A stretch of 64,000 bases of DNA from Deferribacteres bacterium (GTDB lineage: Bacteria > Zhuqueibacterota > Zhuqueibacteria > Zhuqueibacterales > Geothermadaptataceae): the NCBI GenBank assembly GCA_020633655.1, contig JACKDF010000001.1:186001-250000 (forward strand), read 5' to 3'. Both the position numbers and the translations under genes were made by a program. The first letter of the stretch is position 1. Each line of letters begins with the position of its first letter. Below, piece after piece: positions 34,710-44,600 of the stretch. The notes below the pieces were generated by a model, which had not been told where the DNA came from, did not search any database, and saw only the letters and a list, made by a program, of their open reading frames with translations.

Positions 34710-37103
34710 TTACCGCACATACACCATCTTCTTCTGCACAATTGAATTTCCAAACTCAACCCGACACAGATAAACGCCGGCGCTGACTCGCCGCCCTTGC
34801 CGGTCTTGCGCATGCCAGACAATTTCATGGGCGCCGGCAGGATAGGATTGATCGGTGAGTGTTGCGACCAATTGCCCGCGAATAGTGAAAATTTGAACAT
34901 TTACGCGCCCGGATTTGGGAATTACAAAGGCGATGGTGGTTTTCTCATGAAAAGGATTGGCAAACGTGCGCACCTGCAGCGCTTTATTTTCAAAATCCTG
35001 TTCCGCAGAAAGTCCTGTGGCGGTTTCGTTAATTTGCCACGCATGGATTATCAGCCGGCCTTCCATTTCACGCAGAAATTCCGTGACAAACAGCACATGC
35101 CGTTCCGCATCAAAAGCCGCGGAGAAGATTTCATGTTCTGCGCCGAAGAACAGCGATTTCGACAAGCGTACCGCGGCATAAGGCTGCGGACTGTGCGCGG
35201 CAATGTCGCCGCTCGCCACACGCGCCAGGTCAGCGGGATCGTAGAGAATCACCATCGGCTGCCGGTTGTGAGCGCGCCAGCCTTTGCCGTCGGGATCGGT
35301 CTGGTAAAATTCAGGATACGGCACATCGGCAATCACCCAATCGTGGCGCATGCGTTCGCCGTGGTAGCCGTACCAATTGTCGCCGAGCGCTTTGTTGCCA
35401 ATAATCGCGACGGCATTTTGCGTGCCGCCTGTCAGCCACAACGCCTCGCGCCAGTCGTCGCTGTGTTTGTAGCCATCGATGGCGTCGGTGAAATGGTAAT
35501 TGTCGCTGGCCGCAACCGGTCCGTACTGCAGCAAGGTTGTGATGGGCAAAGCGACATCGGCAGCAGGCGGCGCATTGCCCACAGGCGCGAAAGCATAAAG
35601 GGTCGGCCCGAGACCGCTCAAACCACCATCACGGCAGCGGCCGACGACCAGGCTGCGGCCACTGCAGTGGGCATCCGCCCAGGCTTGCGGCAGGGCAAAA
35701 AGCCAGTCGTTGATCGCTGCGTCAAGAGGTGGTTGATTGGCCTGGCCGACGTACCATGCACCACGTCGTGTGCCGTTGGCCATCTGGGCAATATCCACAC
35801 AACTTATGGAGGCGTGCTTTTCTTCGGTTACGGTGTAATGAATGCTCCAACTGCTGTACAACCGCTGTTCTGCGGGCAGGTACTCCAGACCGGTGCGCCA
35901 GATATCGACATAATCCCAGTTATTGACATTGCCCGGGCGAATATTTACGGGTTGGAAAAGCACGCGTGCAAGGGGCAATTCTTCCGGATTTCTCTGTACA
36001 GAAATCACCGGTGCCGGCACGTTGATTTCACCCACAAGACCATTTTCCGGCTGGTTGAGATTGGTGAAAAACAGGGAACCAGGAAAGCCGTCCGCATCGC
36101 CTGATATACCGTCATCGCCATCTGGATAGTAGGCGATAGCCTCGCCACCCCAACTGAAATCCTCCGGCGCCATGAAAGCGCCGAGGTAAACGAATCCCTG
36201 GCCTTGCAGCAGAACGCCGCCATGGGCGAAGGGTTGTGTGTGAGCGGTTATCGCCGGACTGGGCAGGCTCTCATTGCCGGCTGCATCCAACGCTGTTACG
36301 GTGAAACTGTAGTCCTGATCCGGTTCGAGAAAAACACAGGTGAAGTCGGTGGAGCGGGAATAGCCTTCGATTTCGCCGTCGCGGTAGATGAGATATTCCA
36401 CGGCAGCGACATTGTCCGCCGCGGCGTTCCAGCGCAGGGACACTTTACTGTCGGAGGTGGATTGCACGGCCAATTCCGCAGGCGATGCCGGTGCCAGAAT
36501 ATCCGCATCGCTGTGCAGTTCGATTTTATCGCAGAGCAGGTATTGTTTCTCCCAGGTGGAGCCCCACTCGATGGCGAGATTGATATTGACGACACTGTGC
36601 ATGCCGTCGGACTTGTGCACGCCGTGATCGGTGATATTGAAGACGGTTTGCGCCGAGCTGTGCGGCTGGATTTCGCTGTAGGTATCACGGTAATCGGTGA
36701 AGCTGCGCATGGTGAACCAGGTGCCGTCCAGGTTTTCTGGATCGGGTGTATCGGCATCATCAAAGCTGAGGCGTGCGGTAAAAACGATAGGCTCGTTTGA
36801 GGTGTTGTACCAGGTCACCACGATGCGCTCGCCGGGGGAAAACGGCCGCGCGCTGCCCGCAACTCCGCGAAAATCGGCAAATTCCTCAACATCGCCGGAG
36901 ACGAGCAGACCGCCATTACCGGCTGCGGAGTACTGCAGGTTGGCGCTTTTCAGCTGGGTATTCCACCCGGCAAGGCCGAACTGGTTGCTGCTGGCACTGG
37001 CACCGAAATCGACGAGGGTGAGGGATTGGGCTGTGAGGGATGGTGTGTAGAAAAACAAAGTTAGCAGCAAAAGGGAAATGCAACGCGAAATAGTTTTCAT
37101 CAT
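34710..37103 (-). CDS. Secreted protein with fibronectin type III domain and FlgD-like C-terminal sorting module
   Basis: A ~797-residue exported protein. A signal peptide (cleavage near LTAQS) is followed by an N-terminal jelly-roll-like region (~25-200), a fibronectin type III domain ('SPAELAVQSTSDSKVSLRWNAA' to 'SLPSPAITAHTQP', ~210-300), and a central ~400-residue region of unknown fold without recognisable catalytic motifs. The C-terminal ~85 residues, 'NPFHEKTTIAFVIPKSGRVN' through 'SAGVYLCRVEFGNSIVQKKMVYVR', are a FlgD-Ig/Por-type sorting module. In FCB-group bacteria such tails accompany export through type IX-like systems. I chose the second Met cluster because AAAGGAAAG precedes it. 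Enzymatic role unknown. Confidence 0.75.
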   Translation of the reverse strand: MMKTISRCISLLLLTLFFYTPSLTAQSLTLVDFGASASSNQFGLAGWNTQLKSANLQYSAAGNGGLLVSGDVEEFADFRGVAGSARPFSPGERIVVTWYNTSNEPIVFTARLSFDDADTPDPENLDGTWFTMRSFTDYRDTYSEIQPHSSAQTVFNITDHGVHKSDGMHSVVNINLAIEWGSTWEKQYLLCDKIELHSDADILAPASPAELAVQSTSDSKVSLRWNAAADNVAAVEYLIYRDGEIEGYSRSTDFTCVFLEPDQDYSFTVTALDAAGNESLPSPAITAHTQPFAHGGVLLQGQGFVYLGAFMAPEDFSWGGEAIAYYPDGDDGISGDADGFPGSLFFTNLNQPENGLVGEINVPAPVISVQRNPEELPLARVLFQPVNIRPGNVNNWDYVDIWRTGLEYLPAEQRLYSSWSIHYTVTEEKHASISCVDIAQMANGTRRGAWYVGQANQPPLDAAINDWLFALPQAWADAHCSGRSLVVGRCRDGGLSGLGPTLYAFAPVGNAPPAADVALPITTLLQYGPVAASDNYHFTDAIDGYKHSDDWREALWLTGGTQNAVAIIGNKALGDNWYGYHGERMRHDWVIADVPYPEFYQTDPDGKGWRAHNRQPMVILYDPADLARVASGDIAAHSPQPYAAVRLSKSLFFGAEHEIFSAAFDAERHVLFVTEFLREMEGRLIIHAWQINETATGLSAEQDFENKALQVRTFANPFHEKTTIAFVIPKSGRVNVQIFTIRGQLVATLTDQSYPAGAHEIVWHAQDRQGRRVSAGVYLCRVEFGNSIVQKKMVYVR

Positions 37104-37160
37104 CTTTCCTTTCATTGCAAGGAAAAGGCGCTAATTCATTTGATTTTTGTAGTAAAATCC

Positions 37161-37236
37161 GGAGTGCAATCCTTTCAAGGATTGCACGTTTTTACCCCCC
37201 CAATTTGCACGTGCATTGCTTAAAAGCAATGCACTC
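37161..37236. repeat. Composite palindromic repeat with two hairpins
   Basis: GTGCAATCCTT/AAGGATTGCAC (37164-37187) and GTGCATTGCTT/AAGCAATGCAC (37211-37234), both with perfect 11-bp arms and 2-base centres. They are enclosed by GGAGTGCA (37161) and TGCACTCC (to 37236). This is a typical REP-doublet layout. It sits between the STAND gene stop and the secreted-protein gene. Confidence 0.7.
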
Positions 37237-37242
37237 CTGTAA

Positions 37243-39228
37243 TTACCCCGTCTTCACCAAACCCAGCGTTTTCTCCAGTTCGGCGACTTCCGTGTCGCGA
37301 CGGTGGTAGCCGGTTTCTTCGACTAATTTGGCGGCGGCTTTGGTGTGCTCTTTTGCCTTTGCTTTCCAATCTCCATTTTCCGGTGGCGGGCTTCCAGCCT
37401 CCATTTCCGCCGAACACAGCCGCGCGGCCTCGAGATGGTAATCCGTGAGCCACAGCCGCATCTCCCCTCGCTCCGCGATTTCCAGCGCTTCGTTGAGGTC
37501 CTCCCACGCCAGGGCAAACTGCCCCAGCGCCCGCCGCAACGCCGCCCGTGCGAAGAGACCATGGACAACGTATTCTTCAACTCCAGCTTCCCGCAAACCC
37601 GCCACCGCCTGGTTGAGGGTGATTTCGGCTTGATTGAGTTCGGCGGCGTTTACCCCCCCCTTGCCCCCCCGAGGGGGGGATTTTTCTGGTGAAGCCAACT
37701 GTAAATGCGCCCGCCCAAGCGAAAGATTATCCAAAGCAACATCCAGAAGCGAACCCATTCGCATTCCCCACCCCAAAGTCTGTTCAGCCCGCTCCAGCGC
37801 CTCCTGCGCCTGCCCACGGCTCAGCAGCAAATCGCAGAAATTGAACCCTGCAAGTGAATAGAGGTATTTGTAGCTACTTTGATAATTTGATTGAATTGCT
37901 TCAGATTCTCTAAAAGAATTCTCTGACTCATCAAAATTTCCAAATTGAGCTAATGCTGTCCCTTGCTTTGCACGCTGATTCATTTTCTGATGATCATCCC
38001 CACTCCGATCTGCAAACTCCACGCTCTGGCGGGCGAAGCGCACGGCTTGGGGCACATCTCCCAGCGTCAGGAACAGCTCGCTGAGATTGCCGGAAATAAT
38101 TGCGCATTCTTTCCAATCTTCGCGTTTTTTCTGCATTTCCAATCCCGCCTGCATGGGCTCCGCCGCCTCGCGCAACCGCCCCAGCGCGCGCAAGCCAAAA
38201 CCAGCCCAGCTCAGGATAACGGCTTTGTCGGCATCGGTCAATTCTGTCACGGGTTGCCGCCACGGTGGATTAAAAAAACTGGAAAGTACAGCTACATCAC
38301 TTCCAAATGCACCAAGCTTACTATTCACATAATCTTTTTTTCGAACGATTTTTTCCCAATAAATATCATATAAAGATTCCTTGTGCTTCCCCGCCAAACA
38401 TCCATGCGCCACCGCAGCAAACAGCGGCTCCATTTCTTCCAGGGTGTCGGGCAGCTCTTTTTCCGGCAGGTTTTTGTAGTAGTCGTACAAGCGGCTGTGG
38501 GCTTGGCGCCAGGCTTCGGGGTTGCGCTGTTGCAGGCGTTCGCCAAAATGCTCGCGTATGAGTGGGTGGCAGTCAAGGGCGGCGACTGGTCGCTGAGCTT
38601 GTCGAAGCGCCCGGTCGGTACTACGTCCAACTTCGGGCCCTTCGGCAAGCTCAGGGTCCGAAGTTTCAGTGCCGGAAGTTTCAGCGTCCGAACTCAACAA
38701 ACGCAGATCGCGCAGGTGTTTTATGGCGTATTTCCATTTGGCATCACTAAGGTTTTGCAGGTTGTCGGTGAGGCCATCAATGGCGGGCTCGGCAACCAGG
38801 GCGGCAATGGCGCCGGCAGTTGCGGGGCGATCGAACAGGCCCATTATGTAGAGAATGTTCAATTCCGGTGTGCCGCTGAGCCATTTTTCATAAGATGCCA
38901 TCACCCGTTTGGCGTGGCCACCTTTTTCTTCATCGTCGGTCAGGTGGGGAATCAAGTCGCGTTTACGGATTTCACCGTCGTGTACTACAGCCAGATAGCT
39001 GCCTAACAGATTGAGCGCCAGCGCATGCCCTTCAAATTCCCGGCTGGCTTGCCGCAGTTCTTTTCCAGCGCCAACTACGCCCAAATTTTTTAAAACCTGC
39101 GCGCCGGCTTCATCGGACAGGTTTTCCAGAAACACGCGGGTCACGCCGTTTTCCACCACGCCGTCCAAATCTGCAACGCACAGGCGGGTGGAAATCACAC
39201 ACAAGCCCGGGTTGTAACGCGCCAGGTT
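37243..39228 (-). CDS. STAND NTPase-TPR protein, C-terminal part after a -1 frameshift
   Basis: The second part (about 661 residues) of a gene whose first part is at 39195-40241. It resumes with 'NLARYNPGLCVISTRLCVADLDG', the sensor/arginine-finger region expected after the Walker B of a STAND ATPase. It continues through a winged-helix-like segment ('EGHALALNLLGSYLA', 'YEKWLSGTPELNILYIMGLFDRPAT') and ends in many TPR-like helices (~330-661; 'AEPMQAGLEMQKKREDWKECA', 'LSELFLTLGDVPQAVRFARQS'). Two palindromic repeats are translated in frame, giving 'DPELAEGPEVGRSTDRALRQAQRPVA' and 'SPEKSPPRGGKGGVN'. No start codon with a ribosome site lies at its beginning, so it needs the upstream half. If restored, the protein would be ~999 residues. 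Confidence 0.75.
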   Translation of the reverse strand, partial: NLARYNPGLCVISTRLCVADLDGVVENGVTRVFLENLSDEAGAQVLKNLGVVGAGKELRQASREFEGHALALNLLGSYLAVVHDGEIRKRDLIPHLTDDEEKGGHAKRVMASYEKWLSGTPELNILYIMGLFDRPATAGAIAALVAEPAIDGLTDNLQNLSDAKWKYAIKHLRDLRLLSSDAETSGTETSDPELAEGPEVGRSTDRALRQAQRPVAALDCHPLIREHFGERLQQRNPEAWRQAHSRLYDYYKNLPEKELPDTLEEMEPLFAAVAHGCLAGKHKESLYDIYWEKIVRKKDYVNSKLGAFGSDVAVLSSFFNPPWRQPVTELTDADKAVILSWAGFGLRALGRLREAAEPMQAGLEMQKKREDWKECAIISGNLSELFLTLGDVPQAVRFARQSVEFADRSGDDHQKMNQRAKQGTALAQFGNFDESENSFRESEAIQSNYQSSYKYLYSLAGFNFCDLLLSRGQAQEALERAEQTLGWGMRMGSLLDVALDNLSLGRAHLQLASPEKSPPRGGKGGVNAAELNQAEITLNQAVAGLREAGVEEYVVHGLFARAALRRALGQFALAWEDLNEALEIAERGEMRLWLTDYHLEAARLCSAEMEAGSPPPENGDWKAKAKEHTKAAAKLVEETGYHRRDTEVAELEKTLGLVKTG
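37651..37686. repeat. C/G-tract palindromic repeat inside the STAND gene
   Basis: Runs of eight and seven C followed by GAGGGGGGG and a T-tract. This is a common intergenic repeat type, here inside the coding frame and encoding SPPRGGKGG between TPR helices. Confidence 0.65.
38591..38656. repeat. REP-like 'TGAGCTTGTCGAAG' element inside the STAND gene
   Basis: CGCTGAGCTTGTCGAAGCG (38591-38609) and the near-complementary CCCTTCGGCAAGCTCAGGG (38638-38656) form an imperfect inverted repeat. Repeats with this core are widespread intergenic elements. Here it is read through in frame as 'PELAEG..LRQAQRPVA'. Adjacent bases up to ~38695 contain a short tandem duplication (GAAGTTTCAG twice). Confidence 0.7.
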
Positions 39229-40241
39229 TTCAGCAGGGCTTGCATGCCCTGGTCTTTGAGGCGGCCCTGGGTTTCTTCTAATCCCGGCGGGAATTGTAGC
39301 GGTTCGAGGCCGTCGAGAATGAGCAGGGTTCGCTGGCGGCAGATCAGTTCGGCTAACTTCTTGCCTTTGTCCCAGGCCGAGGGAATGACCGGGCCTTCGT
39401 AGCCAAACCATTTAAGTGCCTCATCAAAAAAGCGGTCAGCCGAGACCTGCCGGTCTTCGCCTGCGCCCTGGCTGTAGAAGGAGTGGCCGTACACGCGCTC
39501 AGCGCCGCGGTAGTTGTCCTGCGCCAAACCGTTGAGCCAGCTGTTCACCAGCGCCGTCTTGCCCACCCCGCCCCACGCCACCAGCGAGACCACGTTGCTG
39601 TGGGCATCAGCCCAGGCCTCGTCGAGCAGGTGCAGTTCCTTTTCGCGGCCGAATATTTTGGCATCGGTTGTGGGGAGGGAGGCAACTTCAATTTTGAAAG
39701 GAATTCCAAATGATATTTCTCCCTTAACAATACGTTCCAATACTTCGGATTGATCGAAATGTTCAATTCCAAGCGCTTTCTGTATCTCCTTTAGCATTTT
39801 CTTAAGTTCGTTGATATCTTTGCGTACATCAGCAAAATGGATATTAATTGTCGGATCGGATGATAATTTGAAAGCACTTTTTAATTGTTCTAAAAATTGA
39901 TCAACTAACTCATGATTCGAGTATTTGTTGCTACCAACAATTTTAAATTCATCGGCATGGTGATATAAACCAGCCAAAGCCAGTTTGCGCAAGTCAGATT
40001 CCGGCTCAGTGAGACAGTGTTTGTACAATAAAATACTTTGATATGTCGCAGCATCATCAAAATAGAGCCGGGCTTTGCGTTCATCCACGTGTTTGTTTTC
40101 GCAAAAATCATCACTGACTTTCAAGTAAATGCCGTGCAATTTCTCATCCTTGAATTCCCCTTTCATGCGATCGATGGTGGCGTACAATTTAGTCTTAATC
40201 GGTTCGCTGAGAAGCGGTTTTAACAACGTAAGCAGTTCCAT
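39195..40241 (-). CDS. STAND NTPase, N-terminal part (gene frameshifted)
   Basis: The first ~338 residues before a frame break. The N-terminal ~170 residues are helical and not recognised. 'IFGREKELHLLDEAWADA' marks the entry to a STAND/NACHT-type ATPase, with P-loop 'VAWGGVGKTALVN' (~222) and Walker B 'RQRTLLILDGLEPLQ' (~300). At the TTTT at 39227-39230 (AAAA on the coding strand) the frame shifts, and this part ends ten codons later at 39195. One extra A would rejoin it to the downstream half ('LLKNLARYNPG'). STAND ATPases sense ligands and oligomerise; some bacterial ones act in phage defence, but no effector domain is recognisable here. Confidence 0.78.
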   Translation of the reverse strand: MELLTLLKPLLSEPIKTKLYATIDRMKGEFKDEKLHGIYLKVSDDFCENKHVDERKARLYFDDAATYQSILLYKHCLTEPESDLRKLALAGLYHHADEFKIVGSNKYSNHELVDQFLEQLKSAFKLSSDPTINIHFADVRKDINELKKMLKEIQKALGIEHFDQSEVLERIVKGEISFGIPFKIEVASLPTTDAKIFGREKELHLLDEAWADAHSNVVSLVAWGGVGKTALVNSWLNGLAQDNYRGAERVYGHSFYSQGAGEDRQVSADRFFDEALKWFGYEGPVIPSAWDKGKKLAELICRQRTLLILDGLEPLQFPPGLEETQGRLKDQGMQALLKTWRVTTRACV

Positions 40242-40340
40242 TGTGTGTCCTTGTTACTTGTGATGGCTGAAGTTGGGATTTTCAGTGTTTTTATAGTATA
40301 ACGATCTGCGAAACCCTATCTACAGAATCAAATCATAGCA

Positions 40341-40442
40341 GTCATGCCGGGTTCGATGGTTTTTATCGAATCCCGGCATCTCCATACTTATCATATCCTC
40401 GAGGGGATTCCGGTACGCCAAAAAACGGGCGACCGGAATGAC
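40341..40442. repeat. Paired REP-like hairpins (BIME-type)
   Basis: Unit 1 (40341-40379): GTCATGCCGGG..CCCGGCAT stem of ~14 bp. Unit 2 (40406-40442): ATTCCGGT..ACCGGAATGAC stem. The outer ends are in opposite orientation, GTCATGCCGG at left and CCGGAATGAC at right, as in a BIME. A single copy with the same GCCGGTA..ACCGGCATGAC plan occurs at 63520-63557. The rest of the 334-base gap 40242-40575 shows no gene. Confidence 0.75.
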
Positions 40443-40575
40443 TTCCATAGACAATCATTTTTACAAATTCGAGTACAATTCAACATTGCATACATTAAAA
40501 TTACGCGAAACATCTCCATTCAACATACTTCTTTGAGTGTCAATGAGATTTTTTTGTAGTTGTCATTTCCTCTGA

Positions 40576-41241
40576 TTATGTTGAACTGCGTTCTTTCGAT
40601 TTTTCACATAAATTCCAATAGACGTACAATACATTAAAAACAAATAATATCACGCCAATAAAAATATTAAATCCATCACTGACATCATGTTGCAATTTTG
40701 ATTCTGAAAGTGCAATATTCTCTTTGTAAATCTTATAACAAATAAAAACAGAAAGCAGGACGGGAAAGATGTAGGTATAGATGGGGCCAACCATTCGAAG
40801 AAACCATGGCCGCGTTTTCGGTGCGTCCGGCCGGCCATTTAACGTCTTGTAGGATAAACCCTCGCGTGTAATAGTATTTTCTCCCAGAATCTCACAAAGC
40901 TGCTCTTCAATATTCTGCATGTAACGAAATCTACGATCAACATTTATAGAGCGCTGGTAATATTGTATGACCAGAGAGAGTAATAGAAACCATAAAACTG
41001 AGCTGATCAAATCAAAAGACAAGGTCATCTTGCTCTGATCTCCCAAATATTTTTTAAGATATTCATTGACGATCGCAGCGATCGAGCCTGGGTTCGTCAG
41101 TTCCAGGGCCATAAAGCTAAGTAAAATAAGCACAAACAAGAATAGGCGGTTGCGGATTGCCCAATGAGTTTGAATGAGCTGCGAGGTATCTTTGTAATGA
41201 TCCATCAAAAGCTCAGCTCGTTTTACGTCACCATCCTTCAT
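40576..41241 (-). CDS. Four-helix membrane protein of unknown function
   Basis: A 221-residue protein with four predicted membrane helices in two pairs: about 29-47, 79-98, 155-172 and 192-212. The loop between helices 2 and 3 (~100-150) is soluble, charged and probably cytoplasmic ('RFRYMQNIEEQLCEILGE'). The pattern of two helix pairs around a cytosolic helical segment recalls SLATT-type or other accessory membrane proteins, but I cannot assign a family. It is on the same strand as the damaged STAND gene, 334 bases upstream of it with repeats in between, so linkage is uncertain. Confidence 0.6.
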   Translation of the reverse strand: MKDGDVKRAELLMDHYKDTSQLIQTHWAIRNRLFLFVLILLSFMALELTNPGSIAAIVNEYLKKYLGDQSKMTLSFDLISSVLWFLLLSLVIQYYQRSINVDRRFRYMQNIEEQLCEILGENTITREGLSYKTLNGRPDAPKTRPWFLRMVGPIYTYIFPVLLSVFICYKIYKENIALSESKLQHDVSDGFNIFIGVILFVFNVLYVYWNLCEKSKERSST

Positions 41242-41351
41242 CGTAATTCCCCGAATTTAAGTCATGGATTGTGCAGGATTTCCCGCTTTTTAGAAATGAT
41301 AAACATTTTAAAGAATTGCAGTTACAATGGCAAGAATTATTACTGGGGACT

Positions 41352-41388
41352 AGAAGTGCCGCGCACCCGCGAGGTGCGCGGCACTTCT
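41352..41388. repeat. Perfect 16-bp-arm hairpin
   Basis: AGAAGTGCCGCGCACC and its complement flank CGCGA. It is markedly GC-richer than its surroundings. It lies in the 427-base non-coding gap 41242-41668 between divergent genes. With the T following it could terminate + strand transcripts, but no + strand gene ends nearby. Probably a REP-type element. Confidence 0.6.
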
Positions 41389-41668
41389 TTCGTCGCAGAA
41401 TAAGAATTGGGAACGGATTTTTCATGTATTCCGGGGAAACCGAATTTTGCTCACTACCTTGTTTCATGCGCAAGCCGCTATTGTACATCCTCAAGGGGGA
41501 AAAAACAGCAAAAGGCTATTTTCGTTGGAGTTGAACTATTATGACAATGATGGAATGAAGCTTCAGTCCATAATCCACAATCCGAAATACTGAAGGGGTA
41601 ATAACCGTATAAAAACACGATAAAATAGTGTCATTTTTCTAGAAAAACTTCGGCTTGCGGCACGCTGA

Positions 41669-44600
41669 ATGGCAAAGGATGTTATGATTGAAATAAACAC
41701 ACAACCCGCTGAGCTCTACAAAAGTTTATTTGAAAACAGTTATTCCGTGATGCTCATCATCGATCCCGAAACCGGGCAGATATTCGATGCGAACAAGGCT
41801 GCCTGCAATTACTATGGCTATTCAAAACAGCAATTAAAGAACAGCTTAATCGATGATATCAACACCCTCTCCAAAGCACAAATTCAGGAAGAACTACGGA
41901 AAGCAGAACGGGATGATCGAAATTATTTTAATTTCACCCACAGGCTCGCAAACGGAGAAATCCGGGATGTTGAAGTTTTTACAGGTCCTTTGGATATTGC
42001 GGGCAAAACGTATTTGTACTCAATAATTCATGATATTTCCGATCGCAGGAAAGTGCGGGAAGCGCTTGAACAAAGCGAAAACCGCTTCCGTCGTTTGTTC
42101 GAAGAGTCTTCCGATGCTATTGCTTTCATAGAAGACGGTGTGTTCAGTGACTGCAACACGGCTCTTCTGGAACATCTTGGAAGCATGGAGAGAAGCGATT
42201 TTATCGGAAAAACCCCTGCAGATCTCAGCCCCGAATACCAACCGGATGGAAAAAAATCTTCAACAAAAGCAGCAGAGATCATCAAAAATGTCATGAAACA
42301 TGGCAATACGCGTTTTGAATGGCTGCACCATCGGCAAAATGGTGAAGAATTTTATGTCGATGTGAATCTGACGCGTGTTTACGAACATGAGAAACAAATC
42401 ATACATTGCATTTGGCGCGACATCACAGAACAAAAAAAGCTCGAAGAACAGCTTACTAATGAACGCGAGCAACTCACCTCGATTTTTGATAGCATCGACG
42501 AGGTCGTTTATATCAGTGATCCTATCACATACGAAATTCTCTACGTCAACAAACCGACGAAGAAGCTTTTCGGTGCGAAAATTGTTGGTGAAAAATGTTA
42601 TGAAAAATTGCAGGGCAAACAATCCCCCTGCGATTTCTGCACAAATGCAATTATTCTCAATAAGAAATACCAACCCTATAAGTGGGAATACTACAATCCA
42701 ACCATTGATCGTTATTTCTCGGTCACAGATCGCATCATAAAATGGCCTGATGGACGTGATCTGCGCTTTGAACTGGCTGTTGATGTGACGGAATTGAAGA
42801 ACGCACAGCTCGCTTTACATCAAAACGAAGAGCGCTATCGTACCACACTAGATCATATGATAGAAGGATTTCAGATCATTGGGTTCGACTGGCGTTATCT
42901 TTATGCAAACGACATGGTCGCTAAGCACGGCCGGACAACAAAGGAAAAATTGCTCGGCCGGACCATGATGGAAGCCTACCCTGGTATTGATCAAACGCCC
43001 TTATTTTCAACTTTGCGCGATTGCATGGAAAAGCGCATTCCCGCACGCATTGAAAACGAGTTTGCTTATGGCGAAAACGACAGTGCCTGGTTTCAATTAA
43101 GCATCCAACCTGCTCCCGAAGGTATTTTTATTATGTCAATGGACATTGGTGAGCGTAAGCAAACAGAAAAGGCACTTTACGAAAGCGAGGAAAGATTACG
43201 TCACTTTTTCAAGTATGCTCCGGCGGCCATGGCGATGTTCGATGAGAACTTGCGTTTTCTCGCCGTAAGTAAACGCTGGATAGTGGATTACAAACTTGAA
43301 GGACGGATACTTACAGGAAAATCCTATTACGAAATTTTTCCGGAGGTGCCCGAAGACCGGAAAGAAGTCTACCGCAATGGCTTGAAAGGCAAAGTGACAA
43401 AAAACGAGGAGGAAGAATGCAAGCATCCTGATGGCACGAGTTACTGGCTACGCTGGGAGGTCAGACCATGGTACCGAAGTGATGAGACGATCGGCGGTAT
43501 CGTAATATTAACAGAGGACATTACGGATCGCAAATTAGCCGAGATTGCAGCGAGACAAAGCGAGAACCAATTTCATCTCATATTTAAAAATTCACCCCTG
43601 GGCATCTATATTGCGAATAACGAGGGCGTTATACTGGATTGCAACAAGTCGCTGCGGGATATTTGGGGATTTAAGACACTTAAAGAAGTACAGGGCATCA
43701 ATATTCTCAAATATCCAGCCTATTTAGAAAATGGATATGCATCGATGATTCAAAAATGCATCGATTCAAATGAAATTATACGTAAAGAATTGCCTTATCT
43801 TCGAAAAGGCAATCAAGAATTGATCCTGTCAAATTATGTTATTCCCCTCTCGGATGAGCGGGGTAAAGTGCAAAAAATATTTACCAAAATAGAAGATATT
43901 ACAGCACGAAGAAAATCTGTCGAAAAGCTAAAGAACTATACACAAGCGCTTGAACGCAGCAATCAGGATCTGCAGGAATTCGCCTATGTTGCTTCCCACG
44001 ATCTGCAGGAACCATTGCGGATGGTCGCCAGTTTTCTCCAATTACTAGAAAGAAAACTCAAGGATCAGCTCGACGAAAGCACAAAAGAATACATCAACTT
44101 TGCGGTCGATGGCGCTAAACGAATGCAACGCATGATAAATAGCCTTTTGTCCTATTCTAGATTGAGTTTCAGGGAAAGGACGCTTAATCATGTCGATTGC
44201 AACGTTCTTTTGAAAGATGTTCAGGAAAATTTGAAGCTACTCATAGAAGAAAACCATGTTGTGCTTACAATCGGTGACCTTCCAACTGTCTATGCGGATC
44301 AAATTCAGCTAGAACATGTTTTCCAAAATCTTATTGAGAACGCTATTAAATTCAGAAACGACCACGATCCTGAAATCGAAATAAGTGCACAATTAATAAA
44401 TGCCTCCGTTGAGAAGGCTGCAGGAAGGCGGAAGCAGGTGTGGCGGTTCAGTATAAAAGATAACGGCATAGGTATTTTGCCGGAACATCAGAAACGAATA
44501 TTCAAAATCTTTAACCGGCTCAACCCGGAGTCAGGGAAAAAAGGGACTGGTATAGGCCTGGCGATATGTAAAAAAGTTATCGAACGATACGGAGGCGACA

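Noticed and set aside
34797..36104. Long open frame (435 codons) on the + strand
   Set aside because: It is antisense to the secreted FN3 protein, has no ribosome site, and its translation shows no domain. Its length follows from the codon bias of the real gene.
39195..39240. Programmed -1 frameshift in the STAND gene
   Set aside because: The A-run context does not fit the X-XXY-YYZ slippery heptamer, and no downstream pseudoknot or stem stands out. An indel is simpler.
41271..41534. Open frame of 87 codons over the 16-bp hairpin
   Set aside because: It runs straight through a perfect palindrome and has no Shine-Dalgarno or domain.
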